A DNA stretch of 64,000 bases, from assembly GCF_014839805.1 (NCBI RefSeq), contig NC_051119.1:6689245-6753244 (forward strand), in the 5' to 3' direction. The DNA is from Manduca sexta (lineage: Eukaryota > Arthropoda > Insecta > Lepidoptera > Sphingidae). Position 1 is the first letter of the stretch, and the number at the start of each line of letters is the position of its first letter. Shown in pieces: positions 52,806 to 64,000 of this stretch. A model generated the notes under the pieces. That model saw only the letters and a program-made list of their open reading frames with translations. It did no database searches and had not been told where the DNA came from. The position numbers and the translations under genes are program-made.

Positions 52806-54429
52806 TATTACAATACGCCCTTGGTTAATTAACTACAGTTATTTATTCAAACTGGAATACTCACGTTCTTGATTCATACAACACATACAAATGCAGAACC
52901 TTCTCCATTCAATTATCACTAGATTACATCTGGTTTAAATGTGAACGTCACTACTACCCATACATAAATTGTTTACACAAACACTATAATACGTGACCAT
53001 TACCGTCTTATTAGCGTTAAATTAGCGAGGCATCCTCACTGCACAGTCATTGTATTTAAACTTTAATGCAAACTTCGCGTTCGACTTTTACACGATGCAT
53101 ACAATGACTGTGATATGTCAATGTATTTTGGACTTTATGTTGTTGTATTAACGATGAATTTTGTTTGCTAGTGTAAGAAGTAGTGCTGAGCGCGCAATTT
53201 CGAAATGTCACAAGTTTCGCTTTATTATTTTCACCCACGCGCCCATTCAAATGCTGTGTGCAGGTAAACCGGTTGTTACTTACTATGGGAAACGAATCCG
53301 ATAGATGTTTGGATTGTTTTTACTTTATTTTATCTTATTAGTATCGAGATAATCTATTTGAATCGATTACGGGACGTACAAAATTGTATGTAATAGCGAT
53401 GTAGATAATTATTCAAGACATCGCTATTTAGTGATGTTAAATGAATATTAATTTGGCTAGTTATTGTTCGCCAATCCGTCCGCGTGATAACATATTTAAT
53501 TACAAATTCTGCTAGACTCTATTTTCAGATAGGTAACGTTTTTTTTTAGTAAACTTAGAATTGCTTTGGAACTCTATGATGTATATATGATTTAATATAT
53601 AATTATTTTCCATAGCTTGTTGTCTAATGACATTTGTAAAAAAAATAATATTGTAATTCTATTGATGTGAAAATATTTACGGAGTGCAACTATGTTTTGA
53701 ATAATCTCAATTTACTATCGTGTTATTAAAACACATTACAGCATAACCTATAACTGTGTGAACTGTTATAATCTGTGGCATTTTAAAATAGATAAAACAC
53801 TCTTCGTTATTGAAGCAGAATAGCCTCTACTTTCAACCAATCGCCACGTGCTCATGTGAATGAAAACAAAACGTTTCAAAAACCATTCTCATTGACAGAT
53901 GGCGTAAACAGTAAAATCCCCTACAGCCATACAAATGTACAGTCAAATAAATCATTGAATAATTGTTCAGAAATTTAAATAAATGAGCGAATCATTTTAT
54001 TATTTGACTCGTTTAATTAGTTTGAATTTAGAATTCACGATGTTTATATGTATCGTGTTTACTCATTTACTTTGAAATAAAAACAATTATACTTAAGAGT
54101 TACATTTAACATTAATGAAGTCCTCAACAGTATTTCACTAATCTGATTTCATAATTTGATATTAATGAGTTATTGTCTGCAAGATTCATATTACAAAATT
54201 GAATGAAACAAGAAAATAAAATGTCATAAATCCGTACGAATACAATTAAATACTCCGAAGGCTGGTAAACGTTAACAAATGGATCCCGATGTTAATAAAG
54301 ATCCTGCTAATTAAGAAATACACAAAGTAGCTAATGATTAATGGCCCATGGTCCGTACCCAAAACATTTTCCAAGCCCTAATGAGTCAATCGTTAGTTCA
54401 TTACACTCACCTTTCCGCTCTAATGATCG
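52806..54429. other. No gene; repeat-poor approach to the CpG island
   Basis: Single-copy-looking. Has a CACGTG E-box at 53847 and a small hairpin (11-bp arms 53392-53402, 53418-53428). Confidence 0.4.
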
Positions 54430-54857
54430 TTCATTGTCAACAAATAGGCGCGCGCCGGGGCGGCGCTGGCGCGGGCACAACACTATGCATGACGTCACTT
54501 CCTATTACACTCCATTCATAAAAGTAAATCGAGCGTTTTACATGACATCGGGCACTAATTTCGAATTTCGAACGCGGCCAATCACTATCACTAGTTTAAA
54601 ATTCGAACGTAAATTTCTTTTTTTTCCTGTTTTTTTTTCGAACGAGCGTGTGTGTCAGTCGAGGTGCGCGCGCGTTTGAGCACGCGCCGAAGCCTCAATG
54701 TGTCGCCCCCGCGATTTTCGACGCGTGGGCGCCCTACCGGCTCCCAAACCGAATTTGCGTAATAAGCGACAAAACAAAAACTACATATGATTTTTTAAAA
54801 CGGACGACCATCAGCGGCGGGGGATCGCATGAAAATGGCGAGCTTTCTTTATAAGCG
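54430..54857 (+). promoter_or_regulatory. CpG-rich promoter and first-exon candidate
   Basis: A GC- and CpG-rich patch (54445-54475) in AT-rich surroundings, a perfect CRE TGACGTCA at 54490-54497, and an arthropod initiator TCAGT at 54655-54659 (start site predicted at A54657). Downstream an ATG AAA ATG GCG (54829) in good context opens MKMASFLYKR.. and meets a donor-like GTATGT at 54858. A small upstream frame starts at 54699. I infer the 5' end of a gene whose other exons lie outside the window; the protein is not recognised. Confidence 0.35.
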
Positions 54858-55467
54858 GTATGTTAGAATTTTAAATGAGTATCGAATAATGCATTCGACA
54901 TAAAAAGCTATCGGCGTCCACTAACAATATTATGTGAGCCGGTGCGTTGGGCTCTCGTTGAGGTGCGCCATGTATGGAGAAACGAGTTCGTCTGCAGTGC
55001 CGCACGTTTCGACTTTTTGCCGAGCGGTTACAGGAAAGAGCTCTGCACACCCTCGTCCAATTTATTAAGACCTGTTTCATACCTCACTTCCATTTTCAAT
55101 TGGCGCGTGGTGGAGTTATATCGCGTGTCTACGTGTTGTGGTCGGTTTATGCCAGGGAAGGTGCATTGTGCAGATCGTCTGCTTGCAAGCCGCGTCTTGG
55201 CTCTGGCTTCATACATTGGTAATGAAATCGTCGCCGCAATACCTCGTAATTAGACATGTCCCGGAGTGCCGGCCTGCGTGAACTGGCCTTGTGGACTCAG
55301 TTCATACAATTGAATATTGATAGGGTTTAAAAATACAATACTAAAATAGAATACATTTTGGATCCCGTAGTACAAAGATATAAATTTGAAACTATAGAGT
55401 TACTAAGACTTTTACGCTCCGGTGCCCTAAATTACGATGCGAGAGCCACCATTATCGTCAGCAATAG
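54858..55467. other. Right half of the CpG-rich region
   Basis: Three overlapping open frames of 62-103 codons (54942-55253, 54974-55222, reverse 55028-55216) reflect low stop frequency in GC-rich DNA. None shows a recognisable domain. Confidence 0.35.
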
Positions 55468-55600
55468 TTATTCAAACAGGCCGGCATAATTGTGTCGATT
55501 GTCGAGGTATAAACATCTCTAGACGGTCGCCACTCTATTTGGCTCCTACTCCGCTTACCATCAGGAACAGCGGTGTAACATTCCCAATTCGAAAAAAAAA
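55468..55600 (+). repeat. Family G retroposon, 3' part
   Basis: caggccggcataattgtgtc to an A run at 55592-55600. Confidence 0.58.
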
Positions 55601-55910
55601 TTACCGACATTTATTTGTCAATTAAAAACAAACTTATAATATTTTGAAATTACTTATCGATTCTAAAAATCTTTACACAAATAAAAGCTTTATTTCAGAA
55701 TGCTGTAAGGTGCTATTTGTGTTAGAAATGGATATTATCGCTTGCAGAGCCACAAGCGAATTCTAGTATTCCACAAAAAATAGATATCAGAACTGCAAAT
55801 GCACGTAATATTTTTTTCTATAAAACAGTTTTCACTATTTTAGAAGACAACAAGATTGTTTTCTTATGACAAGATTATTATAAGCATAGCCTACAAGTAA
55901 TCCTTAAATA

Positions 55911-56133
55911 TACTCACGCTTTTTATCTCCAAAGGGATAGGCAGAGGGGCAACTGGTGCGCCAACTTTTCGCCGACGTGATTGGGTGAGACTATCGCTAT
56001 AAAGGGCACATATTTCAGGCTCTGAGCTGATACTGAGTGGAATAACTTAACATTATTTTTCCCGACCCGGAATCGAACCCAAAACCTTAGCCCTGCATAC
56101 CGTAATACAACTACGCTAAAGAGTCAGTCAGTG
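55911..56133 (-). mobile_element. SINE family C with tRNA-like head
   Basis: Minus strand; the B box reads GGTTCGATTCCGGG in its own sense and the head ends near 56133 (tacaactacgctaaagag). Confidence 0.68.
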
Positions 56134-56394
56134 ATCTCTTAATATTAATTTATATACCAATCATTCTGCCTATGTGCAGTCATTGGGACTATTCAACATA
56201 ATGTATTTGGTTTAATTCTGCTAAGTTACTACTGCTACCTTGATAGAGTTGACAATTATAACCTAAGGAGTATAACAAAAGGAAAACGCTTTCCTCGTCT
56301 TTAAGTACCAATTCTATATAGTAATCTAGCATTTCACAAGGCTTCTAAACAAGAAATCGAAGAAATAAAATATAGTGTACTTTACAGAACAAAA

Positions 56395-56605
56395 TATTAC
56401 TAGTATTACAAATGCACTAATTTAGTGCAAATGTTTGGATGTTTGTTAGAAGTAAGCGCAGAAACAGCTGCACGGATATGGATGAAATTTGGCACACAGA
56501 TAGACTTTGTCGTGGATTAATATATAGACTTTTTATTCCGGTAATTTTCTCCCATGGGAAATATTGGGATTTTTTATCTGATTTTTTAATAGATGGGGCT
56601 AGCTT
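56395..56605 (+). repeat. Helitron-like element
   Basis: tactagtattacaaatgc start, gtttggatgtttgttagaag core shared with 28148-28320, ending near ggggctagc. The open frame 56439-56723 lies in it. Confidence 0.5.
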
Positions 56606-56723
56606 CAGACCGGTGGCTGTAAAAATTGATAATATTTTAGAGACTTGTAAAAGGAAAGGCTTCTTTATTACTAAACTTACTCTGTCTTTAGTAACTGACT
56701 GTTTGCAAAGACTGGTAGAGTAA

Positions 56724-58479
56724 GCTTAAAATTGTACAAATTTTACAAAATTTTAGTAACTGTTACAAAAAGTATCTGAAATACGATTCTAAGTTCATAA
56801 GTGTATGGAATTTCCTTGTACATGACTATGGCTTTACATAGTTTTTCTTCTTACATATTATTTATTTATCACAAATATTCCTTGTGAAATCTTTGTTTCA
56901 GAATAGCGCCCGGCAATCGGTTTCGATCTTCAAGCAATCCGTCACAATAACTTGGTCAGAGGATCTTGTATTGTGAATAGCAATGAACTGGGATGTTCTC
57001 AGAACTGCGATGCACTGATCATGTGTCTTGTTAAATCGTAGGGCTATCAGTCAAGGAAAATGAAAAAATGCCAAACTGTTTATTGTTTTTTCTTAAATCA
57101 TGTACATTAAAGGAGAAATAGAATATCGATATATAACAGTTTCGACCCTAACCTTTTTTGTGTTTGCGAGAGTTTGTTTGCTACTTCCCCCTCCATTTAG
57201 GGAGGGCTGGGTAAGTTATATTGGGATCACTGGTATTACGATTCAGCGCTGAACCCAGCCGTTTACCTAACACTTTTAAATACACCCTACACGGCATACC
57301 AACCAATACGCCGCGCCACGGTGGCCATGTTTTTCGTATTGGCAACATGTGCGATCTGCGTCCGTTGGCGATTGCTAGAATAATGCCGGCCTTCATACAT
57401 GACATTATGTACAGGTGTTCGCCCCAAAATCCCACTTTCAATAACAACATACGATTCCGAGGAACATATTACTGGCTATACAGTCGGGAACAAAATATAT
57501 CCAATACCTACCCACATCAATGTATACAGTATGTTTCGATGAGCTATTCGAGATGTTCCCTTTGTCTCCGAACCTACCGATTCACGCCGACGCTGGATAG
57601 AGACCGGGTAATTCACTACCCTAGTTCTTGATTTACATAACGTGCGCAGTGCCTACGGAAATCCAATAGCAACGTTCTCTCGAACGCTATCGCAGAATTA
57701 CCTTAATATATTTGTCAGGCGCATTTATTAATCTGAGTTTATATCCATAAAATTCCTAATAGATCTATAGAAAATAGAATATTGTAAATTGCCTATTGAG
57801 AAAAATAGAAAAAATAGGTGTCAATGATGGTTAATGAGTGGTACAGTCATATTGCAGACAGTTTATTGTACATATGAGTCATCTCGACCATATTGATCCT
57901 ATTGTCTTGCATAAAACCAGCGTGAAGCAACGCCATTAATACCTCTACAAGTCGACGAGATTGCAAATTTAATGAATTCCAACAAATATTGTTCGTTAAG
58001 GAGCTTGCGCTTTCCAGCAGGCGAGCGCAAAAAATATAATTTACCACTATATTTAATTTTTAATTATTTCAAACAGGAAATAACTTTATTAGGTAACATA
58101 AATGCATTTTTTTGAGAAACGTGGCATACATACGTGTACGATAACCAGTACCCCTATTAGGAATTAACGCGTTATAATAAAGGATATGTACTTCGTATTG
58201 AGTAAGTTAACGTATTTGTATTTTTTAGACGATACCATACGTCAGAATGACACACGTGCTGCCGTTTTCCATACATTTATATATACGTATGCTTGTCTAT
58301 GGTTAAACGATTACTTTTTGAAGTTTACGCACGCAATATACACGCTGTCGTATTTTAATTTGAAATAAACTCACACAGCGCTGTTAAAATTCCATACAAA
58401 TAAAAATTAAACGAAATCATTTCGTTTACTACTAGATTGAATTATAGACTTTTATCCCCGAAAACTTCACACACACACC
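56724..58479. other. No gene recognised
   Basis: 57180-57630 is GC-richer with opposed frames of 89 and 136 codons; no motif is visible and it may be an unrecognised repeat. The rest is AT-rich spacer. Confidence 0.35.
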
Positions 58480-58675
58480 CACGCCTTTTATCCCCGAAGG
58501 GGTAGGCAGAGGTGTAACCAATGCACCTAATTTAAGCCGCGGGACAAGCTATCGCCATATCGGGCACAAATTCCAGACTTCGAGCTGAAACTGAGTAGAA
58601 AAATCACCATATCACTGCCCGACACAATATGGACACAATACGTATCGTACGCAATACAACTACGAAAAAACAGTC
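58480..58675 (-). mobile_element. SINE family C, damaged head
   Basis: Body well kept (cgccttttatccccgaagg); the B box region is replaced by a cacaatatggacacaatac duplication. Confidence 0.6.
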
Positions 58676-59164
58676 TATAAAAATCTACAGACTTTTATCC
58701 TAAGAAAAGCCGAGAGAAGCCGCGAGCACAACATAATATAATTAAAAACAGCTGTTACAAACAAAACACAATTCAAACAGCTATGAATGAATCGAAAGTT
58801 TGAAAACAATGCATGGCTATTACATTGTACGTAGGCTCTTATTCACAAGCGCGTTTATTGACAAAGCTCCGACATCTGGCTCCCGGATCAGTCCAATTAA
58901 GTATACGATGGGACGGACTGGGAAGAGAAACCGGCGGGTCGACCCCCGAGACGGGTAAAGTAAGGAACAATTCAAACTTAGGTCATTTATTACTTTGTAT
59001 ATTAAGTAAAATCATGTTTTGTATTGAAAAAATACTTGTCTAATATAATATTTATAGGAGTAATCAAATGTCATATGTCCACTTGACACAAGGGACCGAT
59101 CACACTAATCAATCCAAACATAAAATGGAACAGAAAACAGTAAAGTCTCAATGAAGTTACACAC

Positions 59165-59419
59165 ACGCATACACACACACCTTTAATCCCCGAAGGAGTG
59201 AGCAGAGGCGCGAGTGTTGCACTCACTTCTCACTGAACGTATTTCGTTTGAGTGGTTTGTTTCGATAAGGGCGAGCCTACCGCTATATTGAACACAAATT
59301 CCAAACCTCTGTCCGACACTGAGAAAAAAATCCTAATATCTCTTTGCCTGATCGGGATCGAAACCGAGACCTTAGCACTGCAGTTGTACCGTAATACAAC
59401 TACGCCACACAAGCAGTCA
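59165..59419 (-). mobile_element. SINE family C, full length
   Basis: From ctttaatccccgaagg through a recognisable B box (GGTTTCGATCC, own sense) to the tRNA-like head ending at 59419. Confidence 0.68.
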
Positions 59420-59556
59420 ATGTTGATTTGGAAAATGATATTATTAATAATCTGTTAGTCCGCGAATGCGCCAGTATAACTACTAATCTTATTTCTTATC
59501 TTCCTAATGCTATACTTATAAATACGCGTACTAACTACGCCACCAAGGCAGTCTTA

Positions 59557-59757
59557 TCTTACTAATATTATATTTATAAATACGGAAGTATATTAAGATG
59601 TTACGAAGGCAAAAACTGTCACCGGATTTATATGAAATTTGGCATATAGATAGACCATGTCCTCTACTATTATGGAGACTAATTTAATCCTGAAAAAATT
59701 ACCTGTTTTAATCCGTGAAACATCCTTCTTGGGAGCGCAGTCGCGAGCAAAACCTAG
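59557..59757 (+). mobile_element. Helitron-like element
   Basis: TCTTACTAATATTATATTTA start between A and T, body with ggatttatatgaaatttggc, end gcgagcaaaacCTAG followed by T. Confidence 0.64.
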
Positions 59758-60155
59758 TGTTCAAACCTCAAACCTAGAATAGTCTTAAATCCTGTATATT
59801 TCTTGACACAATATTCTTCGCACTGCAGGATTCAGATTACATTATTATTCTCTAGGCAGCTTTGAGGTAATACGATATTTGGAATACGTAGTTAGATAAC
59901 GTTTGTAACCTTGTGATTATCTGCTCTCTCGGCCATATTGGACTTTGAAAGATTTTGGGGGGGGGGGGCTGTAAGTAAGGTCTTAGAAGACAACTTGCTA
60001 CCGAGCGACTACTATGAAGCTGTTGTTGAAGTTGTTGTAGCTGTGAGTTTATTAGAGCAGTATAAACATATGCAACTCAGTCTTCTTCTTCCGATGTTAA
60101 GAGCGGTATCAGCTAAAACGTTGTAAAGTTAAATATAACATTTTAAAAAGTCTAA

Positions 60156-60400
60156 CCCCCTTATTCAAAGTCGTTATTTATCTCAATGCTGACGGCATGG
60201 CGGCCTTCGAAACATTTAAAAACATTATAAACATAGGACCGTTGTGATTGGCTAATATTGAGATACAACTAGAATCTAGTTGGTTGTCAGATAAACGAAG
60301 CTGAACAACAGCAAGCTGTCAGACAAACACAGCTGTGAAACAGACTTGTTATCACAGCAATGCTCCGTCCTTAGATAAATAACGTCTATGAATAAGGGGG
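60156..60400. mobile_element. PIF/Harbinger-like MITE, complete
   Basis: 245 bp with ~29-bp terminal inverted repeats starting CCCCCTTATTCA and differing at about two positions, flanked on both sides by TAA (60153-60155, 60401-60403). A three-base TWA target duplication is the Harbinger hallmark. There is no coding capacity, so it is non-autonomous. Confidence 0.72.
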
Positions 60401-60849
60401 TAAGTGTTTTAAAAAGTTATCAGGTAATACGCCTCCTCAGTGTGCAACTTCAATAACCGAGAATCGACGTCAAGTCTTTCACTCTCCCCACATTAAAGCT
60501 GAGGGGGTCTCTGACCACAACATTAACCCACAAAAAAAAATCATTAAAAAAATCTTTGACAACACTGATACCAAATAATATTAATTCAATAAAAAATAGA
60601 GGAGTTGGACATACAAAATGTCTTCAAAGGTTATCTGCACTGTTATCAGTGGATGTTAAAAGAATCGATCAGACCACCAAAATTACGTCTACAGTGTTGG
60701 TGTTATATCCATTAATGACTCATACCTACAGTCGGTGTTTCTTTCAGTTACCTACAATATGAACAGCCAGGTCGGTAGAGTAGTAATGTCTCACAGGAAA
60801 CCGTAAAGAGAAAATTAGGTAGTTAACAAGTTTTTAATACATTTATTAA

Positions 60850-61060
60850 AAATGTAGTCTTCCAAACCCACCAATACATAAGTTATAAGGCTTTGAAATT
60901 TTGTGGAAGAGGTAGCTGTCAAGCAACAGATATAGCAAATTGTGACGTCACCGAATGTGATCGAGCAAAACACTATGTGCGTGAGAAAGAGATAGTGCAA
61001 AAACTCAAGCTCCCACTTTTGCTCACAACAATATTTCAAATACGAATATATACGAGTTCA
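60850..61060 (+). repeat. Family S repeat, diverged
   Basis: ataagttataaggctttgaa, TGACGTCA at 60943-60950, gagaaagagatag and ttgctcacaacaatatttc keep the family order, with much divergence. Confidence 0.48.
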
Positions 61061-61784
61061 AATAATAACTACTTGATTTTTTATCCATTTAGTTTGGCGA
61101 CCAATAACTAAGACTTTCCCATCTCAATCCATATTTGTTATTTTAAAACCCGGAAGCTGTTCCATGATTCTTCTAATATTGTGAATATTTATAGCCAATA
61201 GAAATCACTATAAAGGACATAAACTATGAAGCAACTATCTAACTTGGGAGTTTGCTAAATTGTGCAAACGATATTGTCATATTCAGTGGTCTATTTAAGA
61301 CTTTTTTTTCTCTAAATAAGCCTGTCTAGTCATAATAAGCCACACTATATCGTTCTTTATAAACCACTATAGCGTTGTACATATTAACAAGTTTTTTTCT
61401 CTACAATTCCCAGTCTTTACATTATAAAACCAGTGACTCCACACACTTAAATATTAACCTTATTACGTTCCTGTTTTATCGACAATTTTAATTAATCTCT
61501 CGTTCTTTTGAAAATGTATTTTATTGCAACGTCATAAAAGCTACATCGACAGCATAAAATCGAGAAATGTGGTCCACCCTCCCCCCATTTTAATGCCAAT
61601 TTGCAATATGAAAATGTTACGACTACAAGTTCACTTGTTTTCTTTTTAAAATTAAAACAGGTATGTAGAAACTAATTAGGTCCGGAGCGTTATTAAATTT
61701 AAAATTAAAATATAGATGTATCGTGGGACGTTTTGTAATCAGGGATGTTGTAACAAAATGGCTAGTCAGTATTAGTAAAATATT

Positions 61785-61993
61785 TCTATACATGTTATAA
61801 AACAAAAGTCCCCTTTTCTGCCTGTATGCATGTTATCGATTTTCTCAAAATCGACTGAACGGATTTTTATGAAATTTGGTATGGAGATAGTTTAAGACCC
61901 TGGGAAGGTTATAAGCTACTTTCTATCCCAGAAAATATATAGCGGGCCTTTTATCCCGGAAAATCCCATCACGCGAGCGGAGCAAAAGCTAAT
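61785..61993 (+). mobile_element. Helitron-like element, ~205 bp type
   Basis: Starts TCTATACATGTTATAAAAC, shares a long near-identical core with 34455-34660, ends gcgagcggagcaaaagCTAAT. Confidence 0.66.
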
Positions 61994-62401
61994 AAGAGAA
62001 TAAAAAGAAAAAAATAATATCGGTCTAAGAGAGACAATTATTGTTACAGATTCGGCACTATTATTAAATAGGTTACAGCGACAGAGAAACTTCAAAGTGA
62101 GAAAATTTGTAATTGTCAAAGACAAAACTCCTACAAAAGATGGCGGCTTTTAGGAATCGAAGCTCAACGCATGAGATTCTATGATTACCATAAACATCTA
62201 ATCAATTAGAGAGAATCACAGCAAGGGAAGCTATAGTGATCGCCACTTTCTAGGCATGCTGGATGGACGGTTTCGCAAACTGGGAACAAACACAAACAGC
62301 TCAGTAGAGTGATTGAATTAATTGTGACTTAAGTTCATAGTATTGATTTGAAAAATAAATTAACGAATAACGCAATTCGAATATGTTTATAATATTTTAC
62401 T

Positions 62402-62745
62402 GTCTCCTTGGCGTAGTTGTAATACGTACGCGGTACAGTACGACTGCCGCTCTGAGGTCTTGTGTTCAAATCCCGGGTCGGACTAAAACAATTATGATTG
62501 AGTGTTTCCATTTTAAAAAATTACCCTTTCGCAACTCATAGTCAAGAAGTTGGCAGAGTGATACCCCAGTGCCTCGGAAAGCACGTAAAGCTGTTAGTCT
62601 TGCGCCTGATCTCTCTCCGGTCATGGCGGATTACCGTCTCACCGGACTATGAAGAGTACTTCACTAGAGAGTAAAGGAACAGATAGTGCCACTATGTATT
62701 GCAGCCACTTGTGCATTGTAATATCTCCCACGTACCTGGCTGAGT
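62402..62745 (+). mobile_element. SINE family D, full length
   Basis: Sense-strand copy: CCTTGGCGTAGTTGTAAT head (62407), B box GTTCAAATCCCGGG (62464), body and 3' end to about 62745. Confidence 0.7.
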
Positions 62746-62903
62746 TTCTTCGAGATAGGCCGCCATGGTCGAAATTCGACTAGAAGGGATTCATGGTTTA
62801 TCAAATATCAGTCGTCTTCATTATAAGCACATTAGACATCAGGAAAATATGATGATGATCCAATTCATTTCAGTTTACATAATTATTGATACAAATCAAA
62901 TCT

Positions 62904-63016
62904 TTTTAAATTAAACTATTTTACGAATTTCATCGCGGTTTTAATATTTTACTTTTCTCCCGACGTTTCGAAGAAGATTTAAATGTCTAACATTCGTGTA
63001 AACTTAAGAAATCATT
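62904..63016 (+). mobile_element. Family E retroposon with 5' inversion
   Basis: Target duplication ATACAAATCAAATCT at 62889-62903 and 63017-63031. The first ~70 bp (to gtttcgaag, 62972) are antisense; the rest is the sense 3' end (gtctaacattcgtgtaaac). This is the classic arrangement of a twin-primed insertion. Confidence 0.78.
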
Positions 63017-63369
63017 ATACAAATCAAATCTGACAAATTTAATTAGTGTAGAGGGTTTGTAAAGGATACGCAACACAAGTTTTAAACTTAATGCGCATCC
63101 TAACTCAGTTGCATTAACCGATATTATGTAAGTGCTATGATTTGTAAAAAAATTAAAAATAAAATAGATTTATTACTAAAGGTTCTTGAACTTGCGACGT
63201 TATCATTACTCACGGGTCAGAACTTATTCATTGATGATGAAATACGTATCACAAAAACTATAAAGATAATGGAAGTATTTATAAAAGTTCTAATTACCTA
63301 ATTGTTAATTCTAAACAGTTGAAATTATAGAAGTATATGTATGAAATTGTTATACTTCTTATCTCACAT

Positions 63370-63535
63370 ACTCACACCTTTAATCCCCGAAAAGACGGTA
63401 CAGGCGCAACTGTTCCATCTACTTTCCGCTATATGTATTCCGTCCCAAATAGTGATAGGGGACGAGCCTATCGCTATATCGAGCACAAATTCCAGACTAA
63501 TACTGAGTAGAAAAACCCAATAACACTCTGCCTGA
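63370..63535 (-). mobile_element. SINE family C, headless
   Basis: Starts cacacctttaatccccga; the body runs to ctgagtagaaaaaccc. A family G copy follows within 25 bp. Confidence 0.6.
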
Positions 63536-63558
63536 CGAAGACTAAGAAAGATAGGTTT

Positions 63559-63740
63559 GCTGGCGGTAGGATATATTTTATATGCACCCGGATAGCAACC
63601 ACCATATACAAGGTGTTAAAACTCTCCATAGTAGCTCACGTAAGTGTGTCGCGTTCCGGGATCAGTCTGTGTAAATCTGGTTCACAGGCCGGCATAGTTG
63701 TGTCGACTGTGGAGGGGTAATCATTTCTCGTCATATATAT
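63559..63740 (+). repeat. Family G retroposon, 5' two thirds
   Basis: Starts ctggcggtaggatatatttt and stops after gggtaatcatttctcgtc. Confidence 0.62.
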
Positions 63741-64000
63741 AAAAAATACACTATTAAGCTTCACAGTTGTTTATGCGTCAGTTTTTGCGGAAACATGAAG
63801 CTATATCAAATACAAAATTCTCTGCAAACAGAATAGGTTGTATGCCTATTAGATTCTTTATTAAAAATTAAAAGATTAGTTTGATAGTATACGGAAAATA
63901 CGAAAGTTATCCGAGCTCTTTTCCTTGTTCGTTCTTTTGTAATAAGTTTTGTTTGATTAAACTAAAGACTAAATTATCCTCAATAATGATGATATTAAAA

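Noticed and set aside
53392..53428. 11-bp-arm hairpin as a microRNA precursor
   Set aside because: Arms too short and no flanking stem.
57181..57631. Opposed frames of 89 and 136 codons
   Set aside because: Likely chance in GC-richer sequence; no motif recognised on either strand.
1..64000. CRISPR array or prokaryotic defence genes
   Set aside because: No regularly spaced repeats with unique spacers; all signals are eukaryotic.

Overview
The window looks like nuclear DNA of a moth or butterfly (Lepidoptera). It is AT-rich, has GT-AG introns, and is filled with tRNA-headed SINEs, Helitron-like elements with the lepidopteran TC...CTAG(T) ends, a LINE fragment and a maT-type mariner. The species cannot be named from the sequence alone. 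Nothing bacterial, viral or CRISPR-like is visible.

Two protein-coding units can be assembled with confidence. The first is a host gene on the + strand, in four exons (2496-2640, 12329-12417, 20233-20296, 20971-21104). They join in phase, at good GT-AG sites, into a 143-residue secreted C-type lysozyme-like protein with all eight cysteines. The positions of both catalytic acids are changed (Glu to Ala56, Asp to Ser73), so it is probably a non-hydrolytic lysozyme-like protein of the LLP type. Its 9.7 kb and 7.8 kb introns hold most of the repeats of the left third of the window. The second is an intact maT (DD37D) transposase of 346 residues, inside a complete 1.3 kb element at 46989-48295 with ~30-bp inverted ends.

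Layout: 1-2490 is repeats and spacer, ending in a Harbinger-like MITE whose end lies 24 bp before the lysozyme-like start codon. 2496-21204 is the lysozyme-like gene; intron 1 holds a 5'-truncated, twice-frameshifted LINE (3665-6034). 21.3-46 kb is gene-free repeat territory (SINEs, Helitrons, and a TTAA-flanked MITE with 78-bp inverted ends). 46.9-48.6 kb holds the maT element and, next to it, a fold-back element with ~117-bp arms. 49-53 kb is nested repeats. 54.4-55.3 kb is a CpG-rich, repeat-poor island with a CRE site, an initiator and a possible first exon, perhaps the 5' end of a gene running off to the right. 55.3-64 kb is repeats again.

The most unusual pattern is repeated fold-back structure. 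Several unrelated retroposons carry perfect or near-perfect inverted duplications with loops of 3-21 nt (8365-8426, 10357-10410, 17784-17940, 19005-19043). Three copies of one family (here called E) that are inverted in this way are flanked by 11-15 bp target-site duplications, so they moved by target-primed reverse transcription and were inverted at or after insertion. Family letters (A, B, C, D, E, F, G, N, P, S) are labels used only in this annotation, from comparing copies within the window.
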